Shown: positions 47,949 to 62,343 of the stretch, one piece after another
Layout: every line of letters starts with the position of its first letter
Numbering within the stretch: the first letter of the stretch is position 1
Origin: Daphnia pulex
Taxonomy: Eukaryota > Arthropoda > Branchiopoda > Diplostraca > Daphniidae
Direction of reading: 5' to 3'
Assembly (NCBI RefSeq): GCF_021134715.1
Contig: NC_060020.1
Span: 1,116,001-1,180,000 of the forward strand
Length of the DNA stretch: 64,000 bases
Notes under the pieces: model-generated
The model's input: the letters and a program-made list of their open reading frames with translations, nothing else
The model's database searches: none
What the model was told of the DNA's origin: nothing
Program-made: the position numbers and the translations under genes

Positions 47949-50900
47949 ATGTACAAGGGAATGAACCAAACGGCTGCCCAGCATCTCTTGTCCAGCATGC
48001 TGCCCTACGACTCCATGGGCGGGATGGGCCTCTACGAGCAGACCAAGCCCAGTCTCATGTACAGAGTGCCGCGCGTCATTCCCGACCAGAAGGGCCGATT
48101 CGAATCCGACGAGCTCTTCCGTCGGCTCAGCCGAGAATCCGAGGTAAGATCTTGACGGCCAATCTATATAGGCCGCCGTCGCTGGCCTGCTCAAATATTA
48201 ACAATCACATTTTTGGGGTTCGGCTTTTGGGCCGTCGGAATTGAATTGGTTGTAGTGGGCCAGAAGAGCGTCTCATTGCGGTTTCTGACTGTTAGCCGCA
48301 GTCGACAGTTTTTATTTGGTTGTTTTTGCCAATATCAAATTCGATCTACTGTCTATAGAGATAGTAGTAGAGTCCTAGAGAGCCGGATGGAATACACTCT
48401 CTCTATAATCATGTATTTATATTTATACACAAATATGACAAGAGATATCTCGAGCTAATCTAACGTGTATATAGGCTTCTTCACGCTCGACTCTCTATAT
48501 CGACGCGATCCTCCTGCTCAACGGCCCGTTCACCCGTCAATTCGCTATCTCCTTTTTTATATTATGTTTTATATATTTTTTGTCGAGACACATTCCAGTC
48601 GAGAGAGAGAGAGGCGTTATAATAGCCAAGTCTCAAAAGATATGAGAAGGCCAAGTGGCTGTAGTTGGCTTTATACACATCTCCGTATGTAGCTTCTAAG
48701 GGAAAAGTCATTATGTTGTATTATATATATTATATTGATCCACGGATGGCTGGGCAACTCTCACCAATGTGTTATTGTCTGCAACGGCCGGTGCTGCTGG
48801 GCCAAGAAAAAGAAAAACCAACAACACGGCACAACCTCCCGCTGCTGCTGCTGGCCGAGAAGAAAATGAAAAATAAAAAAAGTTCTTTTTTTTTCTGGGG
48901 CTGTGTGTGAGAAAGTTAACTCGGCGGGGATTTTCTTTTAAAAAAATCTATTTGATAGAAATAGTAAAAAAAAAAGGCTGGGGCTATATGATCAGGTATA
49001 GAGGAAATGTCTGGCCGGCTACAGGAAGGACGGGCGTCAAGAAAAGAACTTGCCACTCGGTCCAACACCAGTGGCAAAGAAATTTAGAAAGAAGAAGAGA
49101 AAAAGGCTGACCTGCCCACATTTCCCCGCTGTGCACAATCGCCCTCCTTTTAAAATAGTTGTCGTCGTCGGCTGGGCTCTTCATTTCGCGTTATCATCTG
49201 GGCCAGCGGGACGTCTCTACATCCACAGACGGACACAAGAGAGAAATGTCACCACACACCACCGGGGCCATTCAACACACATAACCGATCACTACGTCTT
49301 GTTCGAGTCAAAATGTTGGCCAAAAAATCGTCCTATTGAATATTTCGTCTTCAATTGTTTGCTGCCGGCCCCGAAAAGAGTGTTTCTCCATTTTTATTAT
49401 TGACATCTCGGTCTCGCCTATTGATAATAGGCTATTTACGGTGGCTGGCTGTGTCCAGCGCGTCGTTGAGAGAGAAGAGACGGACTTATTGGCTGTTAAA
49501 AGTGCAGACAGCCAACGAATCCATCTCCTGGTGGACAACAATAAAACACGGTCGAAAATAATAAAATAATGGCCCCCAAAAATATAAAAAGATGAAAAGC
49601 AAATATATATAAACGACAGTCTTTTACCCCCCGACGGGTATATATCTTCTAACTTTTTCGCATACAAGGACTGCTGGATACTACGCTGGGGTAATGGCTC
49701 AATTGATCTATGGCTGGACTCTCTGACTCCTAACTCATATATATATATATACGACTCTTGGGCGCCTCTTGTAGGTTTTCCGTAGAGGGGATGAATGTTT
49801 TTGTTGGTCATTTAAAAACTTAAATCGGCGTTCCACAACTGTTAAAAAAAAACTGAAGAAAAAAGGGAAAACTTTCTCCATATTTGCCGGGCCGTACATA
49901 TACAGCCACCAAATAACTGTTGTTGTTGTTGTTGTATGGTCATTGGCGTGTGGTTGGTGGTTGGCCGCAACACTGGCGGGGGGAAAAAGATGAAGAAGAA
50001 AGACTCGGATGATCAAATGCAGTTGTTATAACGATGCGACGAGAAAATCGAGATGTTTGGCCGTTATATTACTATCAGATGATTATTGCGGTGGGGCTTG
50101 TTTGACGTTTACACGTCCCTTTGTTGGGACCCAATGATTTTTCAATCAAACATTTATTTTCTGTTTTTAATTTAATTCGTTTTCATTTGAATTATTACAG
50201 GTGAGATACGTTGGATTTCGGGACCGGCCGTTGGAGGAGCGCCAGATGAGATTTGCGGCCGGATGTCGAGAAGGACACGCTGAAATCGTGAGTTTGACTT
50301 AACTACTGCAATTTTGAATCTTAAAAAAAACTAAGGCCGTCTAAAAAGTTGTGTGTTGCCTCCGTTGCGTGTGTAAGAGAGACGGCCAAGTGGATAGAGC
50401 TAGGGAGAGAGAGGCTCTATTACGTTTTGTGTGTGTGTGACATGAAATTGATGAGACGCTAACGAGCTGTTTGGCCGCCGCCCTGGCTCAAACTCATCGG
50501 AAGACGACGACGACGACGTCGGTGGGAGCAAACGTCTCGGGGGGGATTTGGCTCCCCTCAGCAGTGGAGTAGGATCTCTCCTTGAAGGAGTGGTGGGGAG
50601 TGGATGTGTGTTGGCAGCGGTAGCCAATAGGCGGAAAGGAGAGAGAGGGGAAGAAGCCAACAAGAGAGAGAGAGATCACAGTTAAGACTCGACTAAATAG
50701 ACGCGATGACAGCAGCGCAGAAGGGCGAAAAAAAGGAAAAGAACTGCTGCCCGATCAATATAAGATCCACCCCACCACCACCACCAGTTCCATCCATCCA
50801 GCGCAGAGAGCCAAGAGTCTCAAAAAAGAGAGAACTAACGGATGTGTCCGGAAGAAAATAACTTGATAGGAAAGAGAGAAGAGATGGACTTGCGCTGTTT

Positions 50901-53900
50901 GATGCTTTCACGCAACTTTTTCCCCCCTCTTCAATCTATTACACGACGACCGGATCCATTTGATTCCGGCCAAGAGTCAAAATGGGGAGGGAGAACTTCT
51001 TTTTCTTTTGATGACGAGCGGCCCGGCGTTTTTGGACCAGTTGGAAATCTACCAAGGAACGAAACAAAAATTGTTTTTTTATATTCGTTTGGGTTTCCCA
51101 CGTTTTTCGACGCCAGAAAAACAGAGAAAACACAAAAGATAAACCCACACAAACATTCAAAACGTGAAAAAAAGGAAAGACGTTATCGACCAAGACTTGT
51201 GTGCAGCAGGATGTGCGATAAAAACAAAAACCGAACCGCAAACTGTCAAATTGGAAAATCCGCATCCTGCCGATTGAAATCCAATCCTCATCTCGTTCGA
51301 GAGTTTTAAGTTTGACAAAATAAAACAAAAAAATGAATTCGTTTGCATCGATTTTTACAATATTTCAGCCGGGAAAAAAGGGTTGGGCGTCGAGGATCCC
51401 GTCAACGCCTGGGCCAATGAGGAACGACGGAGAGCAAAGAGTTGGGATGAGACAACGCCGCCGGATCAGTAGCAGCAGTCGCATACATTTTTTTCCAGGA
51501 AGTGTGAAAAATGTTGGGTCGGGCCGGTCAAACGGAAACAGACACACACACCATATAACACATCAAATGTGTCTCACACACACAAAAGAGTTGTGAAAAG
51601 ATTCCCCTTCAAAACGCAAAAAAGAAAGTGGGTGGAGTCAAAGAAGAAAGCGGCGCCTGAAATCAAGGCGCCATGATATTTGGCGTGATTGTGAATGATG
51701 TTTTTTGTTTTGTCTTTAGTAATAATAAGAGTGACAGAGAGAAAGAAAGAGCAAAGCCTGAGCTTTTGTCTTTGTTACATATACGTCGACGTCCAAAATC
51801 CAGCCCAAAGTCACGCAAGGCTTCTTCACGTTCAAGACTTCTTATACGTATATAGCCCTTAAAGTTTTTGGGTGGCCGCGGCCGTGTGGCCACATGTATT
51901 CAGAAGAAACGCCGACCAACCGAGCGACCGACCGAGCAACTCGAAGAAACGGAACAGGATTAGACTGTACACATAGAGGGAAACACCCAAGGAATATCTG
52001 AAAAAAGAAGTCGCACAAGTGAATGTGTACTATAAGAATATATAAGGAACTCACTGGCGAAAAAGACATTCAAATGGTTCGGTCGGTTATATTCGGTCGT
52101 CGGTCGCTAGACGATCACTTTACACGCAGCCGGAGAAGTACTACATTTTCGGCCGGGGCTATTGTGTGTTGTTCTTTACCCGTACAGTCGTCTTATTCGA
52201 CAAGGGGAAGGGAAATGGATATGCTCATCAGGATATCTCGTTTTCTCAGCGTGTCCGGATCACTGCGCCGAGCGTCTTGTTTGTTTTTCTCTCTCCCCTC
52301 AGACTGGTCGTTTTTCAATATCAGTTGTCTTTAATATAATGAGCCGCTGCTGGATGTGCATCAAGACGACAATGTTGTCCGAATGTTGTGCATTATGGCT
52401 TCTCTTTTCTCTGGTCGGAATTTGACATACATGTACCATCTCTCTCAAATGAAATGATCATATTATTTGGCTAGCGTAGTAGACGTTCTATCGATTTCCA
52501 ATCTCTTATGTAATCTGTTTTTCAAATTTTTCATTTGTTTTCTCTCTGTTTCCTTCCACCATATAGGCTATTGTGGCGACGGGCACTAACTTCCAGTTAG
52601 TCTTCGGACCGGGCACGTGGGGTTTCAGCAGCGACGCCAACCGCGATTGCGATTTCGACAAGGAGCCCGGCAAGGTAAGACACACCACTCGACTCTTCTT
52701 CTACAAATGCCAACAACAACAACAACAACCCAAAAATAATAATAAGAAAGTGTATAGGGGGGAAAAAAGGGCTTTTTTCGTTACTGGAAGGAAACCCGAA
52801 ATTATAAGAACATTTTTCCGTTGTCGTCCGAGAGAGGGGTGAAATAAAATAAGAAGAAGACACAGCTTTAAAAAACAAGTATAGAGAAGAACATGTATGG
52901 TATTCAGCAGCGCAGTTGACGATAGAGAAAAGTATCAGAATTCACAAAGTCTTGGAAGGGGGGCGAAAGAAACCCGCAGCAAACAAATATATATAATTTT
53001 TCGGGCTGTGCTGCGCCGTATAGTCTCTTCTATATTTCAATCTATAGAGACTTGTAACGATTGGAGCACGTCCAGCTTATATACAGCTCTCTCTTAAACT
53101 TTGGTGGAACGACGACGCGAGTTATATTGTTTTATTGTTTTGGGGGTTGTCCCGTTTAAAGAAAAAAACTGATTGCAGCAGCCCAGAAGTCGCACACACA
53201 CAAACACAATGGAGAGAGACAAATGCCTCCGCCGGCCATATAGTATCCTCCACACACACACTGGAATAGAAATATATAAAGTCATATCTCCTCTCTCTTT
53301 TTTTCCTATATGAGTAAGACCGTCGTAAAAAGATAAAAAAAAACCCCAAAAAGATTTGAAAGGAAGAAGATGAAGAAGCGCCAGCAAAGGGTCACGACCC
53401 TGCCCCAGCAGCAGCAGTGTCTCTATGACAAAAGACGGACTGATGTGTGTCTTGTTTACAACCCTCCTTCCCTTTGGGCTTAAATGGCTGGATGTAGTAT
53501 ATATCCTCCGGTCGTAAAACATAACAGCACAGAAGAAGAAGAAGAAGAAGAAGAAAATAACACAAAAGAGCATTTTTCAACACACACAAGACAACTAGCA
53601 ACCACCACAGCAACACCACACAGAGCCACCACCATCACCAGAGGAAAAGAAAGTTGACGATCGCGCTCGCGCCGGTTCCTCAGTCCATTTCTCTGATGCT
53701 GGTCAAGGAAAATAAAGGCCCGAACTATATTGGCCTGGCATGGGCATTTTATTGCGATTTTAACGAGCCAAACAACCGTGCCCATTGAGAGAGAGAGAGA
53801 CGGTCGCAGATGAGGAGAAATAAGAAACGCTCTCGTCGTTTAGACGCCAATTTGTGCATTTTCCCTTTTTTTATTTTTGTGTTGGCAGGTCAGCTGAAGG

Positions 53901-56900
53901 CCAGCGCTCGTGTCTGGACATCTTTTTAGGCCTACGCCTATAGTGTAGTTGAAACTTTGTCGCCAAGAAAGGACACAGTTTCATAAATTGCAGTTGAAAT
54001 ACAATAAAAGAAGAGGGACGCTATATATTCTTGGTGGGCCAGAATGAAGGGGGGGGGGATGGTTGGAAGGGGGTGAAATCCGAGAGAGAATAAGAACTGG
54101 TTATATATATTTTATAGAGCCTCCACACGACGATGTTGGACGAAATACGATCGAACGGACCGACACTTAATATCTAGGTCTCTCTTATATCGCCCCCCAA
54201 ACTGCAATGATATGAAACCCTGCTGGCGATATCAAACATGTGTTGTCCCCCTATTCAATGTACACTCGACAGTACATTTGATAATCATCTTCTCATGAGG
54301 TGATGTACAAATCAGGTAGAATTTGATGCGTCTGAGTTGTCCGGGTCACGTATTATATAATCAAGTGTTATTTAGCCTACTCAGTTTACTGCTGTCCTAG
54401 TCATCATATATAATTTCACTCTGTTACACCGGTGCGACCCCACACACACACATTCATATCGGATCATTTCACTGCCATTTTTAAATATTTTAGACCACCA
54501 CCAGAGATCATTTCAATCTTCTTATTTATTTCCCCTACTGGCTGATTGAAAATGAAGCCGAAAGTTTAGTCGAGCCGATTTTCGCAAAGTGAACACGGCT
54601 GTGTGATTCTTTTATTCTATATTCCTTTACATGAAAAGATTGAAAGAGGTTTTTAGTTTTCTTCACAATTTCCTCTTCATCATCACAGCACCCCCCTGCG
54701 AATATGCACAGCACCAGGGGATAAAGAGGGAAAAGGATTTCAGCCTCGGTTGAATCAAAACGCCCAGCCCAAAAAACACCGACAAACATTTTTTGAACCC
54801 CGCGGCCAGCATTGTACCTCGTCGTTTACATGTCGGTGCGGATTAAAAGAGAATCTCTTCGGGTAGGAGGAGGAACTATGGGGAGTAGCAGCAGCACGCG
54901 CTCTCCGTTCAAACACAATTGAATAGAAATTTCTTTCTCTTATTGACGTGTAGACCATTTTACTGCCCATCTCTTTTCTTTTTTGGATTGTTGTTCTCTC
55001 CATGAATGGCGGATATGAGGGGGGGTCCCAACACATCAGTAGACACGTATACCATTGATTGGCGCTCTTTAGGGCCAATCAATTAATCATATTTCCAAGG
55101 GGTTGCCAGCAACAGCTCAAGCGCGTACATCAGCAGCTATATAGGCTATTAGGATGCCGACATCTCTCAATCACAACAGTCGGCCATCAATATGAATGAT
55201 CTGCTCGCCATTTTTCATCGGTGTGCTGCTGCTGGCCCCCCTCTTATATCCACTCGAGTGACTCGCCGATGTTTCTCAAACTGCACAATTGTTGCAGTTA
55301 TATTAGTCCCCCTCCACCGCCTGGGTTTGATTAGGGCGGCTCATCCCCTCTTGCTGGTCTTTTGTAGATTCTAATGAAATATCATCATGTACTACAAAAG
55401 CCTACGACGAGATCCGACGCGGAGATATAGTCGAACCTTTTTTAAAAAATAAAAGCGCCGCGCATAGCGATGCCGGTAGCCACCACACATGTATACGGCA
55501 GGATTAGAGAAACCTTTTGTCGTCCCCCCTTTGATAAGAGAATCTAAATATGTTTCAGTGTGTCTATAAATACATGCCTTGAATGAGTTGAATCGCTATC
55601 AAACGAGCCATGTTTAATAGTCGCCAGGAATGTCGGTGAATATAACTAGGGGGGATCGGAAATTTCAAGAAAAAGTTAGAAACAGGAATGTTGAGAGTTG
55701 AACTATAAACCTCCGTTAGTATAAGCGATATCGAATTCATTTTAAAATTGAGTTGGCCAGCAGAAGACTTTCTATCTATCGACTCGGTTGATATCAGCTG
55801 GTTGTTGGGGATACATTTTATTTTTAGCTGATAGGCGATAAACGGTTTGGCGTTATTGGTCGGTTTATTCCCTGCGGGGGGTTTGGTTAAACTAGAGTAT
55901 CAGACGAACGCATTACATATATATATCTCTAATATACAGCTGCTATATTTAGCCGTATTACATATGGGTGTGTGTGTGTGAGATATGTAGGGATGCCCAC
56001 GAGCGCCCACACTTTTTTTTTTATTTTATTTTTTCATTTTTTGGTCAACCGAGAAAAAAGAAAATCCACTCGGAACAACATTTATTATAACGCGCGCCGT
56101 TATACAGTTTAAAAAAAAAGGCGCGGATTTATTTCCTTTTTTCAAACGAAAATCCCACAGGTCTGCTATTCCCACTGTTGAGTGTTTGGCAACCCGTGAA
56201 TAATTGAATCTCCATATAATATTATATAGGCCTTGTTGTGTATATAGCTATTGCTCCTGGAATAGTCTCTCCACACGATCGTGCCGGGCTTGATTCGAAG
56301 GCTATACCTCCTTGTACTACCTTGAATGTTACACACAGACGTTCCTTATTTTTATTACATCGATATAGCCATAGGCCATTTAACCGCAGAAGTAATGCCC
56401 TTTTTGTTATGACGACCACATCACCCGAAAGAGATGCGATTCCGGAATGCGTCTCGTCACAAATGTGCAATAGCGATAGAGTATTAGCCTAATGTACGCA
56501 CACAGTCGTCGCCAGCAACAGCGCATGTTCTAATAATCCAATTCTCTCCAAGAAAAGGTTGTCCAGTCATTCGTTAAATCTAAAAATATCAGCACCCCCC
56601 ACCAAATACATAAAGATAGTCTAATCTGGCCGCCGGTACACCAGTTAAGGGTTTCCCTGTCTAACGACGTTTGAATTTGCGGCACTCGAACGGTCGTCTC
56701 CCATAATCCAACGCCAAAAAACAAACGAAAATTCCAGCCGAGAAAAAATGCACGTGAGAGAGAGAAAGAGCGGAAATGTCGACGTGATTTGAGCGTTCAC
56801 GAATTGTGTGTCCCTGACGGTCCCTTTCATCCGGTTAGCGCGTTTCGTTTTTCTACCGAAAAAATACAAGAAACTTAAACAGGCGCCTGGCGCCCAGTAG

Positions 56901-59900
56901 AAAAAAACAAAAAAGAAATTATGATCCGAGACACAGCAGTGCTCAGAGCGGACACGGCAGAGTAGACAAACACATTTATCGGCTAATATCCTTCCTATAC
57001 TCCTTGGTCCGACTCTTGTACGTAATATATTTTCGGCGCCGGACTTCCGAACTAAACAAAAAAAAATATCTCCCATAGACGGACTCTGGCCGGCCAGGCA
57101 GCAGCTATAATGTAAGAAAAAGAAGGGAAAAGTCGCCAACATAACAAGAGCAATTCAGTGGAGCGAACGAATATATATGAGAATAGAATAGAAGCAAAGT
57201 GTGTCTTGCTGCAGAGGAAGGACTAAGTAGTTATATAGCATATAGCTTATATGTCTTGAACCGAGAGAGAACTCTGCCGACGGCCATGGAACAATCGCCG
57301 GATAATTGAGTGCAATTAACTTTTTTTCTTCTTTTTCTCCGGACTCTATCCATAGTGTGTACGTGGGGGGAAGACCTACACACAATCACCTATAGACGTG
57401 TGTGTGCTCCCCTTTTTTCTTCTTCTTCTCTTTTTAACACAACAACTGTACACTCCTGGCTGTTGTAATAGCCTGAGACACACACACACACCGCCTCTTT
57501 CATATCCTCCGCGCGTTGCTGGCCGTCCTGTGTATAGCCCCTTGAGGCGACTGGAGCTGGAGTTCGAGGTGTTATTACTATCCACTGTGTGTGTACAGGC
57601 GAGCCTGGAAGAAGAAGGTTCCTCCGCTTATTGCCGACTTCCGGAGTTGTTTCCATAGTCCTCCCCGCTGGGCTTCCACAGTCCGCCATCTTTGTTTCTT
57701 ATATAGATTGGCGTCGTCGTCGCAATCTCGACCATGCACAGACAAAAGTTTTCTCTTTTTTTCTTCTTTTCTTTCCGGTCGTGAGGCAAATCATTTGATG
57801 TTGTTACGTAGTTAGTTGTGTAGTATATACTGTTTATTGTTGCAAGCCAAGACTATCCGGCTTCTAATACCAATCCAAACACAAGTTGATTTTTTTATTT
57901 GTCGCTGCTGTTGGATTTTTCGATCGAAACTTTTTTGGTTGTTCCTCCTATGGCGACACATCCGCGTGTGTGTTGTAACGACGCACTTTGTGTGTGTGTG
58001 TGTGTGTGTGCTGGCCCCCAAGAAAAGAAGGAAACTTTCTTTTAACTTTTATAGCACTTTGTTGTTGATCAGGGAGACATCAACTTCCGCTCTTTTTTTG
58101 TTACTCTTATATCTAAAGCTTAAACAAAAAGAGGATGTTCTATTATATTATATAGACACTCAAATAATCAAACATAAATATTAGTTTCTATACTAGCTCC
58201 TTTTTTTCTCCTATTCTTTTTTAATTGTCCTCCCGGGCGATTATTTTCCACGACTTTCAACTATATACAAGACTATGTCTTTTCCCTATGTGTGTGCTGT
58301 GTGTGTGTGATTATAGACCCCGGGATACCGGGGTTGGGCAGGGGGTCCATTATCGTTCCCCCGCAGTGCGCCCGCTCCGTTCCAGACACTTTTCTTTTTC
58401 CAACCTTCATGGAACCCGAAAAAATAATTTTGTTGTTTTTCTTCTTCTTCTTCTTCCTTTCGCCTTTTAATTTCTTTTTTTTTTCCACCTTGAGGAAAGG
58501 GGGGGGGGATGTGTCGTATTAGCGTCTCTTATTGCCATCCATCATTGGCTGCTGCCGTGTGTAATTATTTAAAAACTGGGGGAACAAAAATTTATATTAT
58601 AACAAGTTGCCGCCCGGAAGAAGCGCATTGGTCGCTGGTATTTTTCATTTTAGCAGGAAAAATAAAAGGGAAAGTAACAAACAGGCGTCGGGCGGAAGTT
58701 GGAAATCAGATTTTCCCCTCTTCTTCTTCGTCTAGAAAAGTTGTTGCCCATTTTATAAACGTCGAGTATGTATATATCTATAGCTGCTGGATGGGAAGTG
58801 GGTGGGGGGGGGGGGATCGATAGCAACTGGGTGATGCGCATGTGCGTCCAACCCGACACCAAACAAAACGGACGGACGTGATTGGATTGGGCGCGGTTCG
58901 GTCAAGTCCGCCTCCCACCCTATGAGCAACTTTCTTTTCTTTTTCTTTTCGACTCTGCTGGACGCGTGAAAAACAAGAGCCGACGCTGTTTTCGACGGGC
59001 GTCCGTCATCACCGTCCAAATTGTTCCGGGAAAACAAAAAAATCAACTGCCCGCGATGAAACCCGCCCGACATTAACTGTCCAATTGACGTGATAAAAAA
59101 CGTTCAGGCGCGCCGCCGTTTGGTTTGTTGGTTTTGCGCCAGTGGGCGGCGTCGTCGGCGTTTCTTTTCTGACGGGACTTTTGTTTTTTTGGGACAAACG
59201 AAAGAAAATATACAAACGGACCTAAATATAATCCTAGCAGCTGGACTCTTTTTTTTTTGTATACAACCGGCCGTCGTATCTTCTCCATTTTGTTTTGGTT
59301 TTTTACACCCAACAAACGGCCAACTAATCGCTTCGTAAAATAAAAAGGACAAAAAACCGACCACCATTTCCCGGGCCGTGTGTACATTATATTTGTTTAT
59401 CCTTCAAATTTTCGTTGTTATGCCGACCCTAGTATATTATACACACAAGAACAAAACGCCCACACACACGCACGAGTATATCGATTACATCATTCGAATG
59501 AATTAATTTCGAAAAGATGGAATATAAAAAGAGCTAGTCAAAATGTCGATGACATTTAGATAAAAAAAAGAAATAATAAAACGACGGACAGAAATCTTTT
59601 TTGGGGTCCGTTCGAAAGCGGATGGATGTCGAACATTCCGACACAGCAGACAGACGAGAGGGAGGCCACCTTCTTTTTTATCTTTTATTATTTCCTCCGT
59701 CCTATTTTTTAACATTATATGATGTAGTCTAGGGGTTTTCTTATTTAGTCGCTCTCGCTCGCTGCTCAGATGTAAGGAGACGTGTCTTGTTTGTGTAATT
59801 GGATCTCCTTTTGTTTGTTTGTTTGTTTGTTTTGTTTCTTTTCTATTTTCCTCTTTTGTGTTTGTCGGGAAAAATTTTCTCCATTCCATTGGGTCGGCGA

Positions 59901-62343
59901 GCGCGCGGCCAAAGTTTCTTTCCTTCTTTCTTCTTCTTCTTCCTTTTGTTGTTGCGGTTGTTATTGCAACAAGACGGACACGCACGCACAACATCGACCT
60001 TAAACTTGATGCCTTTTGCCTACCTGCCTCATTATGCAACGACTCCCAACAACGCTCGATCGCGTCTCTACCTGCGCGCCAAGCGCATTCTATTAATAAA
60101 TAACCAAAACCCAAAATACCTAAAGGAAATTTTGGCGATCAATGGCTGGATATTTGATTATTTTGACGGGGGGAATAATCGAAGGATATGCCAAAAAAAG
60201 AAATGCGGGAACGTCTGTACGATGAGATGACCAGTAGTCGCGGTGGATAGCCCAGGTGTTCACGATGATGCCGCCTGGCACAGAACCTGTCCAATTGATT
60301 TGAATTTCTTCTAGAAAGAAAATACCACGCGGGGAGAGAGGGACAATATCAGCAGCTGTCGACCCCAAAATCATTAGACAGGCCACGTCAAAACCAGTTT
60401 CTATAGCTCGTCCTTCCAACTGGAAATCGTTTCTTATATTTCGTTTGACTGTTGTCGTGATTGCTCATTTACATACGCAGTAGTACAACACGGTGCGTAT
60501 ATTATAATCAACAGCAGCCACCAGTTGACATGACAAACTCCAGCAGCAGCAGCTCCACTGCAGCTCTCTTGTCCGTCACAGAAAAGACTTGAAAAAGGTT
60601 CTGGCCAAAATTGTCCTGTGCGCGTATACCTGAATTGAGGTTAGATCGTGTGTGTCCAACAATCAGGTGTATTAAAAACCAACAAAAAACAGGTGTGTTG
60701 GTTACAAAACAACTCCAATCAAAAAGAAGAAGAAGAAGAAAAAGTTTTGTCTTTTTGATTGAATTTTCGCTGCGACCGTGTTGCAGGTTAACACGCGCTA
60801 CGATCGTCGATTTAACCTTGCGTGAATGTTAATTAGATGTGACCGCTGATACGTCCATCTCTCTCTGTATACAATAACCCGATTGGCAGAAGAAGAAGTT
60901 ACTCCCCCCCTGGTATTTTTGTGTGTCTCGGTAACTAAAACAGAAAATTGCGGATGGCATCGGCAGATGTTTTCGTTACGCGGTCGACTGCGTCCGACAA
61001 GTGGGAAAAAGAATAAGAAAAAAATAAAACATTTTCCCTTAGCTCTAATGACCGGCCGTGTACGTCCTCCTCCTCCGCCAAATGTCTTTTTGTTTCATGA
61101 AAAATAACAGCGCGCCGAGTCACTCCGTTTAAATATTTATAACGCACAATAGCATATAGGCTACACATTTCTTTTTATTCTTTTCAAAAAACAAGTTTGC
61201 CGAGGAAATGAGCTGAGACACAGCAGCGAGCAAACTGTTTTTGGCTTGTATTGTTTTTTTTTTGGGGGGGGGGGGGGGGGGTTTAATAGGTCCAGCAGCC
61301 CAGCACAGTAGAACAGTTGATGGTTGGGAATGAATTGGTCGTCCTCTTGATGAGTCGAGATTCTACTGCTGCCCTTCTGGGGGGAGGTTATATAGTTTCT
61401 TTTTAAGGGGTGGACAACAACACATGAACGGCCAGGGCTACTACTATACTACTAGCTTATAGATATCTAGATATATCTTTACCTGGGCTGCTGCTGGCTA
61501 TGGGGCCAGGTTATATTCCTGGGCGGCTATTTCGAGTTAATATACGTCACTCTTGGTATTCGTATTGGTGGGTTGTTTTGTCAAAGTCGAGGAATAAAAC
61601 AGAAAGAAAGAAAAGAAAAGAAAAAAAATATTTAAAAGACGAAGGGTGGAGGAATAAGGACAGGTAGAGAGAAGAGAAGAGAGAGAAGGGGCCATCTCTT
61701 TTGCTCATGGCGTATAAGACATGGCCGCGCTGATAATTTGTCCGCGTCAACTGTCTTGTCGACAGGTCATTTTTATCAATAAGAAAGAGACGAGCTTGAG
61801 TTCGAGTTGTGTGTATATATTTCGTCGTATAGTAGATAATACGAGAGGAGGGAAAAAAACAATGGCGTTGACTATATCTGTCTCATAGCAGCGACTTCTC
61901 CATTCGGCCCTTCATTTCCTTCTTCTTCTTCTTATTTCTCCTTCTTCCTTTACAACAACACAACAACTCGCAGCGCCCAGCAGTGTATTGATATTTATAA
62001 ATGACCGCTGATAGAATCACATTTCCATCGTCTTTTCTTCTGTGTGTGTCCAGGGGGATTTTATTTTTTTATTTTTTAAAATTTTTCCAGGTCGGAACAA
62101 TTTTCTTTTTTGTTTTTTGTTTTTTGTTTAAAAAAAAAAACCATAAAACCGAAATGTCCATTTGAGATAAAAACCGAAATGAATGAGAAGTTCTAAAATA
62201 ACTTGTATATTCAATCACCCACGCAGGTTCACATCAAGTCACGTTTCATTTTGAACGGAGTTTGCGCCAAATGGCGGGGATGGCTCGACCTGGACCGCCT
62301 CGACGGTGTCGGATGTGTCGAATTCGACGAAGAAGCCGCTCGG
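47949..62343 (+). CDS. CBFB: Core-binding factor beta (Brother/Big brother), 3'-partial
   Basis: Exons 47949-48143, 50201-50287, 52567-52674 and 62227-62343 (all phase 0) encode the first 169 residues; the remainder lies right of the window. After a 38-residue leader (SSMLPYDSMGGMGLYEQTKP) comes the conserved core: VPRVIPDQKGRFESDELFRR, GFRDRPLEERQMRFAAGCRE, IVATGTNFQLVF, FILNGVCAKWRGWLDLDRLD and GVGCVEFDEEAAR. A similar leader is present in Drosophila Brother/Big brother and absent in human CBFB. The protein does not bind DNA itself. It heterodimerises with the Runt domain of RUNX factors, raising DNA affinity and stability, in blood, eye and other development. The missing part corresponds to the C-terminal helix. 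Introns are 2057, 2279 and 9552 bases, far larger than elsewhere here. Confidence 0.95.
48144..50200 (+). other. CBF-beta intron, 2.1 kb
   Basis: GTAAGA...TTACAG. The stretch is rich in short tandem repeats (GAGA, CTG, GTT, TATA). No coding or RNA feature is recognised; many short ORFs are chance. Confidence 0.8.
50288..52566 (+). other. CBF-beta intron, 2.3 kb
   Basis: GTGAGT...ATATAG. It contains purine-rich GAGA tracts (about 50640-50670), CCA repeats (about 50765-50790) and homopolymers. No gene is recognised. Confidence 0.8.
52675..62226 (+). other. CBF-beta intron, 9.6 kb
   Basis: GTAAGA...ACGCAG. It holds GAA at 53532-53554, TG at 57989-58010, many CAGCAG and GAGA tracts and an 18-G run at 61264-61281. 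No ORF on either strand shows protein homology, and no RNA gene signature is seen. GAGA-type tracts are compatible with enhancer DNA, but individual elements cannot be delimited by eye. Confidence 0.75.
61264..61281 (+). repeat. Poly-G run, 18 bases
   Basis: Eighteen consecutive G residues follow a T tract. On the sense strand of the CBF-beta pre-mRNA this could form a G-quadruplex. It is also a place where sequencing length is unreliable. Confidence 0.8.
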
